A DNA stretch of 32,798 nt from Acidimicrobiia bacterium (GTDB lineage Bacteria; Actinomycetota; Acidimicrobiia; Acidimicrobiales; Aldehydirespiratoraceae). The DNA is taken from assembly GCA_024421085.1 (NCBI GenBank), contig JAHQYN010000027.1, forward strand, positions 1-32,798, read 5' to 3'. A model generated the notes under the pieces. That model was not told the origin of the DNA. It searched no databases and saw only the letters and a program-made list of their open reading frames with translations. A program made the translations under genes and the position numbers. The number at the start of each line of letters is the position of its first letter. Positions within the stretch are counted from its first letter, which is position 1. This document shows positions 14,960-22,682 of this stretch, piece by piece.

Positions 14960-16975
14960 TCAGACCGGGGCGGCGGCCTCGGCCGCCAGCATCCCAACGA
15001 AATCGGCTACGGGCACGCCACGTTCGGGCGCGTTGTGCCCTCGGCGGTTGACACCGACCGTGCCGTTGAGCGCATCGTCGTCACCCACAACGAGGATGTA
15101 CGGGACCTTCTGGACCTTGCCGTTGCGCACGCGCTTGCCCAACGGCTCGACCGCGCCGGTCACCTCGACTCTGACGCCAGCGTCGGCCAGGCGCGCGGCG
15201 ACGGCATCGGCATAGTCACTGTGAACCGCCGCCACCGGCAGAACCAGCGCCTGAACCGGTGCCAGCCAGGTGGGAAACGCACCGGCATAATGCTCCAACA
15301 GCACCCCGAAGAACCGTTCCACCGACCCGAACAGAGCCCGATGGATCATTACCGGGCGCTTTCGTGAACCGTCGGGGGAGACGTATTCCAAATCGAAGCG
15401 TTCCGGCAGGTTGAAGTCGAGTTGGACGGTCGACAACTGCCAGGAACGCCCGATCGCGTCACCCACATCGATGTCGATCTTGGGGCCGTAGAACGCCCCG
15501 CCGCCCTCATCGATGACGTACTCCAAGCCGCTGGCGTCCAGCGCTTGGCGAAGCCCCTCGGTGGCCTCGTCCCACAATTCGTCGTCACCGACCGACTTGT
15601 CCGGTGGGCGGGTTGAGAGCTTGGCGACGAAATCGTCGAACCCGAAGGCACGCAGCACGCTGAGCACGAAGTCAATCAGCGACACGAGCTCGGCCGCGAT
15701 GGCCTCCCGGGTGCAGAAGATGTGGCTGTCGTCCACAGTGAACCCGCGGCTGCGCATCAGTCCGTGGACCGCTCCCGAGAGTTCGTAGCGGTAAACCGCG
15801 CCCAACTCGAAGAGCCGCAGCGGCAACTCCCGGTAGCTGCGCTGACTGGACCGGTAGATCATCACATGGAACGGACAGTTCATCGGTTTCGGGTAGTACG
15901 ACGTGCCGTCGAGGTCCATCGGCGGATACATCGAGTCGGCGTAGAAGTCGAGGTGGCCGGAGGTCTCCCACAGCACCGACTTCGCCAGGTGCGGCGTGAA
16001 CACGAAGTCGTAGCCGCCGTGTTCGTGGCGCAGGCGGCTGTAGTCCTCCATCAGCTTGCGGACCAGAGCACCCTTGGGATGCCAAACGGCCAGACCGGGG
16101 CCCAACTCCTCGGGCCAGGAGAGCAGGTCGAGCTCGGTGGCGAGGCGACGATGGTCGCGTTTGGCCGCTTCGGCCAGCAGCTGCAGGTGTCGCTTGAGTT
16201 CCTTGCGCGACGGCCAGGCGGTGCCGTAGACCCGCTGCAGCATCGGCCGGGTGACATCGCCCCGCCAGTACGCCCCGGCAACCGACTGGAGCTTGAACGC
16301 GCCGAGCCGGCCGGTGCTCGGCACATGTGGACCGGTGCACATGTCGCGGAATGTGCCCGCCGCGTCGACATCGCCGTTGGCGTAGTAGCTGATCGACGAC
16401 GCGTCCGCGACCTCGCCAGCGTCTTCACCGGTCGCCGATCCCGACACTACGCGGTCGATGATCTCGGCCTTGTAGCGGTCGTCGGCAAAGAACTCCCGGG
16501 CTTGCGACACCGACAGTTCGTGACGCACGAACGGCTGGTCGGCTGCAACGATCTCGGCCATCCGCGCCTCGATCTTCTCAAGGTCACCCTCTGAGAGCGG
16601 CCGGGAATCGGGCAGCTCAACGTCGTAGTAGAAACCGTTCTCAATGGGCGGCCCTATTGCCAACTGCGTGCCCGGATAAAGGTCGAGGATCGCTTGGGCC
16701 AGAACATGGGCGGTCGAGTGGCGGATCGTGCGAAGGCCGGCCTCGGACTCCGGCGTGACTATCTCGACGGTCGATCCGGGGCTCAGCACCACGTTGAGAT
16801 CCTGCTCGACGCCGTCGACTACCGCGATCAGCGCTTCGGAAGCGAGGCGGGGGCTTATCGACGCAGCCAGATCAGCGGCCGTCGAACCGGCACTGATCTG
16901 GCGCTCAGATCCATCAAGGAGTTCCACGCCAATCAGTTCAGACATCGACAGACCAGACATACGCGTATCAGACAT
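14960..16975 (-). CDS. thrS: Threonyl-tRNA synthetase
   Basis: About 671 residues (start at ATG 16975; TTG 16981 and internal ATGs 16960 and 16945 are possible, none with a clear ribosome-binding site). Domains in order: an N-terminal TGS domain (to about residue 75); an editing domain with HSTAHVLAQAI (HxxxH) and CTGPHVPSTG; the class II catalytic core with MNCPFHVMIY carrying the zinc Cys and YELSGAVHGLMRSRGFTVDD (motif 2 region); and the C-terminal anticodon-binding domain starting near APVQALVLPVA. It charges tRNA-Thr and proofreads serine. Full family length, no breaks. It heads a leftward group with the HIT gene and the small membrane protein. Four perfect-period 32-bp repeats lie just upstream, in its likely leader. 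Confidence 0.97.
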   Translation of the reverse strand: MSDTRMSGLSMSELIGVELLDGSERQISAGSTAADLAASISPRLASEALIAVVDGVEQDLNVVLSPGSTVEIVTPESEAGLRTIRHSTAHVLAQAILDLYPGTQLAIGPPIENGFYYDVELPDSRPLSEGDLEKIEARMAEIVAADQPFVRHELSVSQAREFFADDRYKAEIIDRVVSGSATGEDAGEVADASSISYYANGDVDAAGTFRDMCTGPHVPSTGRLGAFKLQSVAGAYWRGDVTRPMLQRVYGTAWPSRKELKRHLQLLAEAAKRDHRRLATELDLLSWPEELGPGLAVWHPKGALVRKLMEDYSRLRHEHGGYDFVFTPHLAKSVLWETSGHLDFYADSMYPPMDLDGTSYYPKPMNCPFHVMIYRSSQRSYRELPLRLFELGAVYRYELSGAVHGLMRSRGFTVDDSHIFCTREAIAAELVSLIDFVLSVLRAFGFDDFVAKLSTRPPDKSVGDDELWDEATEGLRQALDASGLEYVIDEGGGAFYGPKIDIDVGDAIGRSWQLSTVQLDFNLPERFDLEYVSPDGSRKRPVMIHRALFGSVERFFGVLLEHYAGAFPTWLAPVQALVLPVAAVHSDYADAVAARLADAGVRVEVTGAVEPLGKRVRNGKVQKVPYILVVGDDDALNGTVGVNRRGHNAPERGVPVADFVGMLAAEAAAPV

Positions 16976-17000
16976 AGGCAACCAACGATACCGCCCCCTG

Positions 17001-17143
17001 CGGCCACGCCCGGCGAATAATCAGCGCGGCTCCGGCCACGCCCGACGAATAAGCAGCGCGGCTCCGGCCACGCCCGACGAGTCGGCAGCGCGGCTCCGGC
17101 CACGCCCGACGAATCGGCAGCGCGGCTCCGGCCACGCCCGGCG
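17001..17143. repeat. 32-bp tandem repeat between the acyltransferase and thrS
   Basis: Units starting CGGCCACGCCCG at 17001, 17033, 17065, 17097 and a partial at 17129 give an exact 32-bp period. Copies differ mainly in the middle (GAATAA, GAGTCG or GAATCG). Two copies contain TAA in one frame, which argues against coding. It occupies nearly all of the space between the two genes. Confidence 0.9.
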
Positions 17144-17155
17144 CTAGCAACGTTC

Positions 17156-17920
17156 TCAACTCGCCAACGCGGTGGGTTGCAGCACTTCTGTGGAGGAACG
17201 GCGCGGCAACGTCGGGTGATCGGCCGCCGGCTGGGACTGTTCGGGCGACGGGGCGCCACCCCTCGTGGCGTACTCGTCCACGTACTCCTGCCCGGTCAGG
17301 TTCCGGATCTCAAACATCAGTTCGTCGGTCATGTGACGCAACTGGAGCCGCTGATCGGTCGCTGATCCAGTCTCGCACGGAAAGATCGGTTCACCGTAAC
17401 GAACCTCCACCGGACGAAACGGTTTCGGCGCCCTGGCATCTGGGGGTTGCACCGCCCGGGTGCCGAGGATCCCCACCGGGATGATCGGGGCGCCGGTCCG
17501 CATCGACAGCCGCGCCGCGCCCGTATGCCCCTTGTGGAGGAATCCGTCACGAGCCCTAGTCCCTTCAGGATAGATCCCGAAGAGCTCCCCGTCGGTGAGG
17601 AGCCGGGCCGCAGTGTCGAGCGCCCGCACCGAGGCGTTCCCACCGCCACGGTCGATCGGGATCATCCCCAGCGCCGGGAACAGGCGGCGAGTCTTCCAAT
17701 CGTCGAGATACTCCGACTTGCCGACGAAGGTGATCCGGCGACCCAGGGTGGCCGGCAGGAAGAAGCTGTCGATCACCGAGACATGGTTGGGCGCAAGGAT
17801 GGCCGGGCCGCGCGCGGGCACATTGTCGCCCCCAACGACACTGATCCGCCACAGGACAGAAAACACCGGTCGGAGGAGGACCTTCGCGGCCGTCTGCAAT
17901 TGTCCCTGCTCCCGACCCAT
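17156..17920 (-). CDS. 1-acyl-glycerol-3-phosphate acyltransferase family (PlsC-like)
   Basis: 254 residues with the acyltransferase signature: NHVSVIDS gives the HX4D catalytic pair (His46, Asp51). Block II lies around GKSEYLDDWKTRRLF, and EGTR (119-122) sits in IYPEGTRARDGFLHKGHTGA, with PIIPVGILGTR after it. These motifs define membrane-associated PlsC enzymes that acylate lysophosphatidate in phospholipid synthesis. The C-terminal ~35 residues are Pro/Ser/Thr-rich and disordered in appearance. It ends beside a 32-bp tandem repeat and starts 27 bases after the mshC stop on the same strand, so the two are probably co-transcribed. The acceptor substrate is inferred from the family only. Confidence 0.9.
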   Translation of the reverse strand: MGREQGQLQTAAKVLLRPVFSVLWRISVVGGDNVPARGPAILAPNHVSVIDSFFLPATLGRRITFVGKSEYLDDWKTRRLFPALGMIPIDRGGGNASVRALDTAARLLTDGELFGIYPEGTRARDGFLHKGHTGAARLSMRTGAPIIPVGILGTRAVQPPDARAPKPFRPVEVRYGEPIFPCETGSATDQRLQLRHMTDELMFEIRNLTGQEYVDEYATRGGAPSPEQSQPAADHPTLPRRSSTEVLQPTALAS

Positions 17921-17946
17921 GTACCCCGATCATAGGGCACCCCGAT

Positions 17947-19059
17947 TTACAGGGCGACTCCGATCAGTGCGGCGGCGCTGCTCACTCCCCGCCCAGCTTC
18001 CACAGCCTCGTCGATCACCGTGAGCGCGGCCGGAACGTCCAAGTCGTCGTCGAGATGCGCTCCGACTTCGTCGACGGCCGCTGATCCGTCACCCGCGGCG
18101 CGCCAGCGGTCGAGCCGCTGCGCAGCATCGGACATCAACTGATCACTCCAGTTCCAGGGGCGGCGGTAGTGGTGCGCGCTCAAAGCCAAGCGGATGGCCA
18201 TCGGGTCGTATTGCGATCGAAGCTCATGGACGAAGACCAGGTTCTGGGTCGACTTCGACATCTTGCGACCGTTTAGATACACCATCGACTGGTGCAGCCA
18301 GTGCTTCACGAACGGCTCTCCGGTTGCCGCTTCACTCTGAGCCCTCACACACTCGTGATGCGGATACAGCAGGTCAATGCCTCCCCCGTGGAGGTCGATG
18401 GTCGCTCCGAGCTCCCGCAGCGCCAGCGCCGTGCACTCGATGTGCCAACCGGGGCGGCCCGGGCCCCAGCGCGACTCCCAGGCAGGTTCTCCGGCACCCG
18501 ACGGCCGCCACATCAAGAAGTCGAGGGGGTCGCGTTTCTGGGGGTCGCTGGGATCTTCGCGCCATTCGAGTCCCAGCTTCTGCATCCGTTCGCGGCCCAG
18601 CGAACCGAGCGAGCCGAAGTCGGCCGACGCTCGGGTGTCGAAGTACACGCTGCCGTTGACGACATAACCCATCCGACGCTCGAGGATCGTCTCGATCACC
18701 CCCCTGATGTCGGGAATCGCTCCAGTGGCGCGCGGCGCCGACCAGGCGGGCAGCACGTTCAGTGCTTCCATGTCGTCATCGAATCGGGCCGTCTCTCCGA
18801 ATGCCAGATCGAGATAGTGGACCCCGCGTTGTCGGGCGGAGGCAAGGATGTCGTCGTCTACGTCTGTGATGTTGCGAACGCAGCGGGTCTCGTGCCCGCG
18901 GTCACGAAGGCGGCGCTGCAGCACGTCGTAGGTGACGTAGGTGGCGGCGTGGCCGAGGTGGGTGGCATCATAGGGGGTGATGCCGCACACGTACATTGTC
19001 ACTACCGGGCCGGGCGCGAATCCCACGGTCGCGCCTCGATGCGTGTCGTAGAGCCGCAT
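17947..19059 (-). CDS. mshC: Mycothiol ligase MshC (cysteine:GlcN-Ins ligase)
   Basis: A cysteinyl-tRNA-synthetase-like class I enzyme without a tRNA-binding tail. The HIGH-like motif is in CGITPYDATHLGHAATYVTY; the TPYDATHLGHA form is typical of MshC rather than CysRS (usually TVYDxxHIGH). The zinc/cysteine site follows in GWHIECTALAL and DLHGGGIDLLYPHHECVRAQ, and the KMSKS motif in GRKMSKSTQN. MshC joins cysteine to glucosaminyl-inositol with ATP, the ligation step of mycothiol synthesis, so this organism should make mycothiol. Length (~370 residues) is slightly below the usual ~410. ATG 19059 is chosen; TTG 19080 adds seven residues. It lies between the npdG remnant and the acyltransferase, all leftward. 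Confidence 0.9.
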   Translation of the reverse strand: MRLYDTHRGATVGFAPGPVVTMYVCGITPYDATHLGHAATYVTYDVLQRRLRDRGHETRCVRNITDVDDDILASARQRGVHYLDLAFGETARFDDDMEALNVLPAWSAPRATGAIPDIRGVIETILERRMGYVVNGSVYFDTRASADFGSLGSLGRERMQKLGLEWREDPSDPQKRDPLDFLMWRPSGAGEPAWESRWGPGRPGWHIECTALALRELGATIDLHGGGIDLLYPHHECVRAQSEAATGEPFVKHWLHQSMVYLNGRKMSKSTQNLVFVHELRSQYDPMAIRLALSAHHYRRPWNWSDQLMSDAAQRLDRWRAAGDGSAAVDEVGAHLDDDLDVPAALTVIDEAVEAGRGVSSAAALIGVAL

Positions 19060-19086
19060 CGGCTCTGGCGCCGCGTTCAAGGTGTG

Positions 19087-19341
19087 CTATCCGTTCGGAT
19101 CATCGCCGATTCCCGTCAACTGCAACGAGACCCGCGTCTTGTAGCGGACGTTCAACTGCAGCAGCACCGCGGTGAACGCCTCGATGGCTGTGGCGTTTGA
19201 CAACTCACCCGCATCCAGGGGCCTCATCCCGGGGATCTGGCTGCAGAGGTCGGCGACCGTCACGGAGTGGCCGACCGAAGCCAACCTCGCTGCCAGTGCC
19301 GCACCAGCGGGACCGGTAGCGCCGAGTAATCCGATGTGCAT
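19087..19341 (-). pseudogene. F420:NADPH oxidoreductase (NpdG-like) with a large in-frame internal deletion
   Basis: 84 codons from ATG 19341. Residues 1-31 (MHIGLLGATGPAGAALAARL, ASVGHSVTV) are the Rossmann start of NpdG-type proteins. The next residues jump to the family's C-terminus: PGMRPLDAGELSNATAIEAF, then TAVLLQLNVRYKTRVSLQLT. A full-length protein has about 220-230 residues, so roughly 140 have been removed with the frame kept. The NADP-binding half and the F420-contacting tail cannot work as a single short chain. The remaining frame has no stop, so a small protein may still be made. It points to an F420-using ancestor. Confidence 0.75.
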
Positions 19342-19386
19342 CACAGTGAGGGTACGGTGCTGGGCAGGACTAAAGCACAGTGAGGG
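19342..19386. promoter_or_regulatory. Divergent promoter gap with an 11-bp direct repeat
   Basis: CACAGTGAGGG occurs at 19342-19352 and again at 19376-19386, 34 bases apart, in the short gap between the leftward npdG remnant and rightward fabI. The second copy supplies the GAGGGAG ribosome-binding region of fabI. A duplication of the ribosome-binding segment is the simplest explanation; a regulator site is possible. Confidence 0.35.
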
Positions 19387-19392
19387 AGAATC

Positions 19393-20160
19393 GTGGGCCT
19401 ATTGGACGGAAAGCGAATCGTGGTCACCGGCGTGCTCACCGATGCCTCTCTGGCGTTCGGGGTTGCCGCCAGGGCTCAGGAGCAAGGCGCCGAGATCGTG
19501 CTGACCGGCGCTGGCCGCGGTCTGCGCCTGACCCAGCGAACTGCCCGCAAGCTGCCGACTGAGGTCGAGGTGCTCGAGTTCGACGTCACCGAGCCGAGCC
19601 ATGCCGGGAGCCTGCGCAACGCCCTGCAAGCGAAGTGGGGCCAACTCGACGGTGCTCTTCATGCCATCGGATTCGCGCCAGAGGCCTGCCTCGGTGAGGA
19701 CTTCATGGGGGCCACCTGGGACGACGTGAAGGTCGCCATCGAGATCTCCACCTATTCGCTCAAGCTTCTCGCCGACGCAGTCGCACCGCTGATGACCGAC
19801 GGAGGCTCGATCGTCGCTCTCGACTTCGACGCGACGGTCACCTGGCCCGCCTACAACTGGATGGGGGTCGCCAAAGCTGCGTTGGAATCGACCAACCGCT
19901 ATCTCGCCCGTGAGCTCGGACCGTCGCAGATCCGCTGCAATCTGGTCGCCGCCGGCCCGATCCGGACGATGGCCGCCAAGTCCATCCCCGGGTTCTCGGC
20001 CTTCGAGGACGTGTGGGACTCCCGCGCACCGCTCGGCTGGGACGTCGGGGATTCCAGCGCCGTGGCCGAGACCTCAGTGGCTCTGCTGTCCGACTGGTTC
20101 CGCGCCACCACCGGTTCGATGATCCACGCCGACGGCGGCTACCACATCATCGGCGCCTGA
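19393..20160 (+). CDS. fabI: Enoyl-ACP reductase (FabI/InhA type)
   Basis: 255 residues from GTG 19393, preceded by GAGGGAG. It is a classical short-chain dehydrogenase variant: MGLLDGKRIVVTGVLTDASL has the FabI-type NADH-binding loop (G-x5-S/SLAF), followed by DGALHAIGFAP. The catalytic pair Tyr154/Lys161 lies in PAYNWMGVAKAALES (Y-x6-K). NLVAAGPIRTMAAKSIPGF and GWDVGDSSAVAE follow, as in mycobacterial InhA. It reduces the enoyl-ACP double bond with NADH in the last step of fatty-acid elongation (FAS II). The Y-x6-K spacing and the GPIRT motif separate it from other reductases. It is monocistronic, convergent with the CNNM genes. Confidence 0.93.
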   Translation: MGLLDGKRIVVTGVLTDASLAFGVAARAQEQGAEIVLTGAGRGLRLTQRTARKLPTEVEVLEFDVTEPSHAGSLRNALQAKWGQLDGALHAIGFAPEACLGEDFMGATWDDVKVAIEISTYSLKLLADAVAPLMTDGGSIVALDFDATVTWPAYNWMGVAKAALESTNRYLARELGPSQIRCNLVAAGPIRTMAAKSIPGFSAFEDVWDSRAPLGWDVGDSSAVAETSVALLSDWFRATTGSMIHADGGYHIIGA

Positions 20161-20223
20161 CCCCCGGCGATGCCACGGGGATCTGGGAGCACTGGGATCA
20201 CTGGGATCTCGTAGCCACGGGGT

Positions 20224-21285
20224 CTAGTCGTCTTGGTCGGTCTCGTCGCGGATGTCGCCGACCAGGGCCTCGAGGACGTCTTCTAGGGTGACCATGCCGA
20301 GCAGCTGTTCGTCGGGGGTCCGCACGAGGGCCGCGTGGCAGCGGTGCAACCGCATCAGGAACATGAGGTCGCGCACCGACTGGTCGGGGTCGACGATGAG
20401 CATCCTGCGGATCATCTCCAACGGAACCTGGTCGAGGTGCGAAGCCCCGTTGTCGAGGTCGCCGAGACGGAGCAGATCTTTCGAGTGCACGAATCCGACG
20501 ATGTTGTCTGGCCGCGTGCCCTGCATCGGAATACGGCTGTGGCCCGAGGTTGCGACAATCTCCTCGATCTCACGCACTGAGGTTGTGCGCGGCACCGACA
20601 CCATCGCCGCCGCGGGAACCATGATCGACCCTGCGGTACGCGCCCTGAAGTCGAGCACCCCGGCCAGCAGGTCGTGCTCGGTGTCCTCTATCTTCCCCTC
20701 CTCGAGCACGCCGTCGAACAGCGTGTGGAACTCGTTGACGGTGAGCGCCGTGTTGATCTCGTCCACCGGCTCAGTCCCGAGCATCCTGACGATGCCGTTG
20801 GAGACGGCGTTGAGCGTCCACACCACCGGTTTGAACACCGCTAGGTAGAAGGCGTGGATCGGGGCGATCACCCGGGCGACCCGTTCGGGGTTGGCGATGG
20901 CCAGATTCTTGGGGAGCATCTCCCCCACCACCATGTGCGCGGTGACAACCATCCCCATGGACACCACGAATGAGATTGTGTGGAGCACGCCGCTCGGAAG
21001 CTCCACGAACGTCTCGACCGCCGACTCGATCAGCGAAGCCACCACCGGCTCGGCCACATAGCCGAGACCCAGCGACGCCATGGTGATTCCGAGCTGGGCA
21101 CCGACCAACTGGGGCTGCAGGTCCTGAACGGCTTCGAGGGCCGCTGAAGCGCCGGCGTCGTCGCCGTTCTCCGCCATCGGTTCCAGCCTCGTCACCCGGC
21201 TCGCCAACAAGGCGAACTCCGCGGCGACAAAGAACCCGTTGACGACGATCAACAGGACCGACACTGCCAACAGGCCGACGGTCAT
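20224..21285 (-). CDS. CNNM/HlyC-type membrane protein with CBS pair (second gene of the pair)
   Basis: 353 residues from ATG 21285, which overlaps the stop of the upstream paralogue (ATGA). The N-terminal DUF21/CNNM domain has about four membrane segments: VGLLAVSVLLIVVNGFFVAA, QLVGAQLGITMASLGLGYVA and VTAHMVVGEMLPKNLAIANP. A CBS pair follows (IMVPAAAMVSVPRTTSVREI to LGMVTLEDVLEALVGDIRDE). Unlike its partner it lacks the C-terminal CorC/HlyC domain and ends in an acidic tail. Relatives transport or sense Mg2+/Co2+ or regulate ion homeostasis; the older name hemolysin is misleading. The two likely work together. Confidence 0.9.
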   Translation of the reverse strand: MTVGLLAVSVLLIVVNGFFVAAEFALLASRVTRLEPMAENGDDAGASAALEAVQDLQPQLVGAQLGITMASLGLGYVAEPVVASLIESAVETFVELPSGVLHTISFVVSMGMVVTAHMVVGEMLPKNLAIANPERVARVIAPIHAFYLAVFKPVVWTLNAVSNGIVRMLGTEPVDEINTALTVNEFHTLFDGVLEEGKIEDTEHDLLAGVLDFRARTAGSIMVPAAAMVSVPRTTSVREIEEIVATSGHSRIPMQGTRPDNIVGFVHSKDLLRLGDLDNGASHLDQVPLEMIRRMLIVDPDQSVRDLMFLMRLHRCHAALVRTPDEQLLGMVTLEDVLEALVGDIRDETDQDD

Positions 21286-22580
21286 GGCCTGGCCTGCCTC
21301 GGAGCCACTACCCTCACCGCGGCGACGCGCAGACGCTCCATCGCCACCACCTCCAGGCGCCAACCGTCGACCGTGCAGATCTCCCCCGGTTCGGGGATCT
21401 TCCCGAGCCGGTCCAGCACGAGCCCTGCCAGCGTCTCATACTCTCCTTCGGGCATCACGAAACCGGTGATGTCGCGAACCTCGTCTGGGTGCAACCAAGC
21501 CGGGACCACCGTTGACCCGCTCGCTTCCACCTTGGTCAAGGTGGCCGACGGCGGGTCGTATTCGTCGTCGATCTCCCCGACTATCTCCTCGAGCACGTCT
21601 TCGAGCGTGATGATCCCTGCGGTACCACCATGTTCGTCGATCACCACTGCCAGTTGCTGCCCGCCCTCGCGGAGGTCTACCAGCAGATCGTCAAGCGCAC
21701 GGGCTTCGGGCACAGCGAGAACGGGCGCCATCAGAGTCGTCACCTGGGTCGTCTCGCGAGCTGCGAGCGCGACTGTGTGGACCGACTTCACATGGACCAC
21801 TCCGACCACGTCGTCGAGACCGTCGCCCATCACCGGAAAGCGCGAGTGCCCAGATTCGACCGCCAACGAGACCAGGGTGTCGATCGTCGCGGCCTTGTCG
21901 ATGGTCACCATGGCCACTCTCGGCACCATGGCGTCGTCCGCGGACTTGTCCGCCAGGCGAATGGACCGAGTCAGCAGCTCGACCTCGCCCGCATCGAGGG
22001 TGCCCTTCTCGCCCGACGAGCGGATCAGCAGTTCGATCTCGGTGCGGTCGCGGACCGGTTCGAGCTCATCGGTCGGCTCCACGCCCAGCGCCCGGGTCAG
22101 TCTCAGCGCCAGCCCGTCGAGCAGCGCCACGAGAGGTCGGGCCAGGATCCCGTAGACCGCCGTCGGTCGGGCCAGCAGCGTTGAGGCCTCCAGTGGATGG
22201 CTCGTCGCCAGGGACTTCGGAACCAACTCGCCGATCACCATCTGCACGACCGTGGCGATCAACAACGCCAGCACGATCGACCACGCCGCCGAGTCGACCC
22301 CCGCCTGCTCCAGCAACGGTTCGATGGCCGAGGCGACTGCCGGCTCGGCCACCGCGCCCAGCATCAGCGAGGTCACGGTGATACCGAGCTGCGCGCCCGA
22401 CAGGTGATAGGAGAGCCGACTCAGCAGGCGCTGGACCTGTCGGGCTGAGCCCGCCTCTTTGGCACGTTCGTCGACCTTGGTGCGGTCGACGGAGACCAGC
22501 GCGAACTCGGCTGCCACGAAGCCGGCGTTGGCGACAATCAAGCCCAGCGCGGCGAACAGTCGCAGGGCAGTGGGGATCAC
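21282..22580 (-). CDS. CNNM/CorC-type membrane protein with CBS pair and CorC_HlyC domain (first gene)
   Basis: 432 residues from GTG 22580. The DUF21 domain has GLIVANAGFVAAEFALVSVD, LSGAQLGITVTSLMLGAVAE and the conserved MVIGELVPKSLA, which is the metal-site region. A CBS pair spans DDAMVPRVAMVTIDKAATID to GTAGIITLEDVLEEIVGEID, followed by a complete C-terminal CorC_HlyC domain (VVPAWLHPDEVRDITGFVMP and ETLAGLVLDRLGKIPEPGE). CNNM proteins export or sense Mg2+, and nucleotide binding to CBS domains controls them. It overlaps the next gene by 4 bases (ATGA). Its start is only about 100 bases from the divergent ABC exporter operon. Confidence 0.92.
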   Translation of the reverse strand: MIPTALRLFAALGLIVANAGFVAAEFALVSVDRTKVDERAKEAGSARQVQRLLSRLSYHLSGAQLGITVTSLMLGAVAEPAVASAIEPLLEQAGVDSAAWSIVLALLIATVVQMVIGELVPKSLATSHPLEASTLLARPTAVYGILARPLVALLDGLALRLTRALGVEPTDELEPVRDRTEIELLIRSSGEKGTLDAGEVELLTRSIRLADKSADDAMVPRVAMVTIDKAATIDTLVSLAVESGHSRFPVMGDGLDDVVGVVHVKSVHTVALAARETTQVTTLMAPVLAVPEARALDDLLVDLREGGQQLAVVIDEHGGTAGIITLEDVLEEIVGEIDDEYDPPSATLTKVEASGSTVVPAWLHPDEVRDITGFVMPEGEYETLAGLVLDRLGKIPEPGEICTVDGWRLEVVAMERLRVAAVRVVAPRQARP

Positions 22581-22682
22581 AATCTCAGAATGTAGCCGTA
22601 GGTTGTCACGATGACTGCTGTGCGTTCTGTCTGTGAGTCTGCGGGGCTCTCGGAGATTGCGTCACGGTCCACACGTCCGGTC

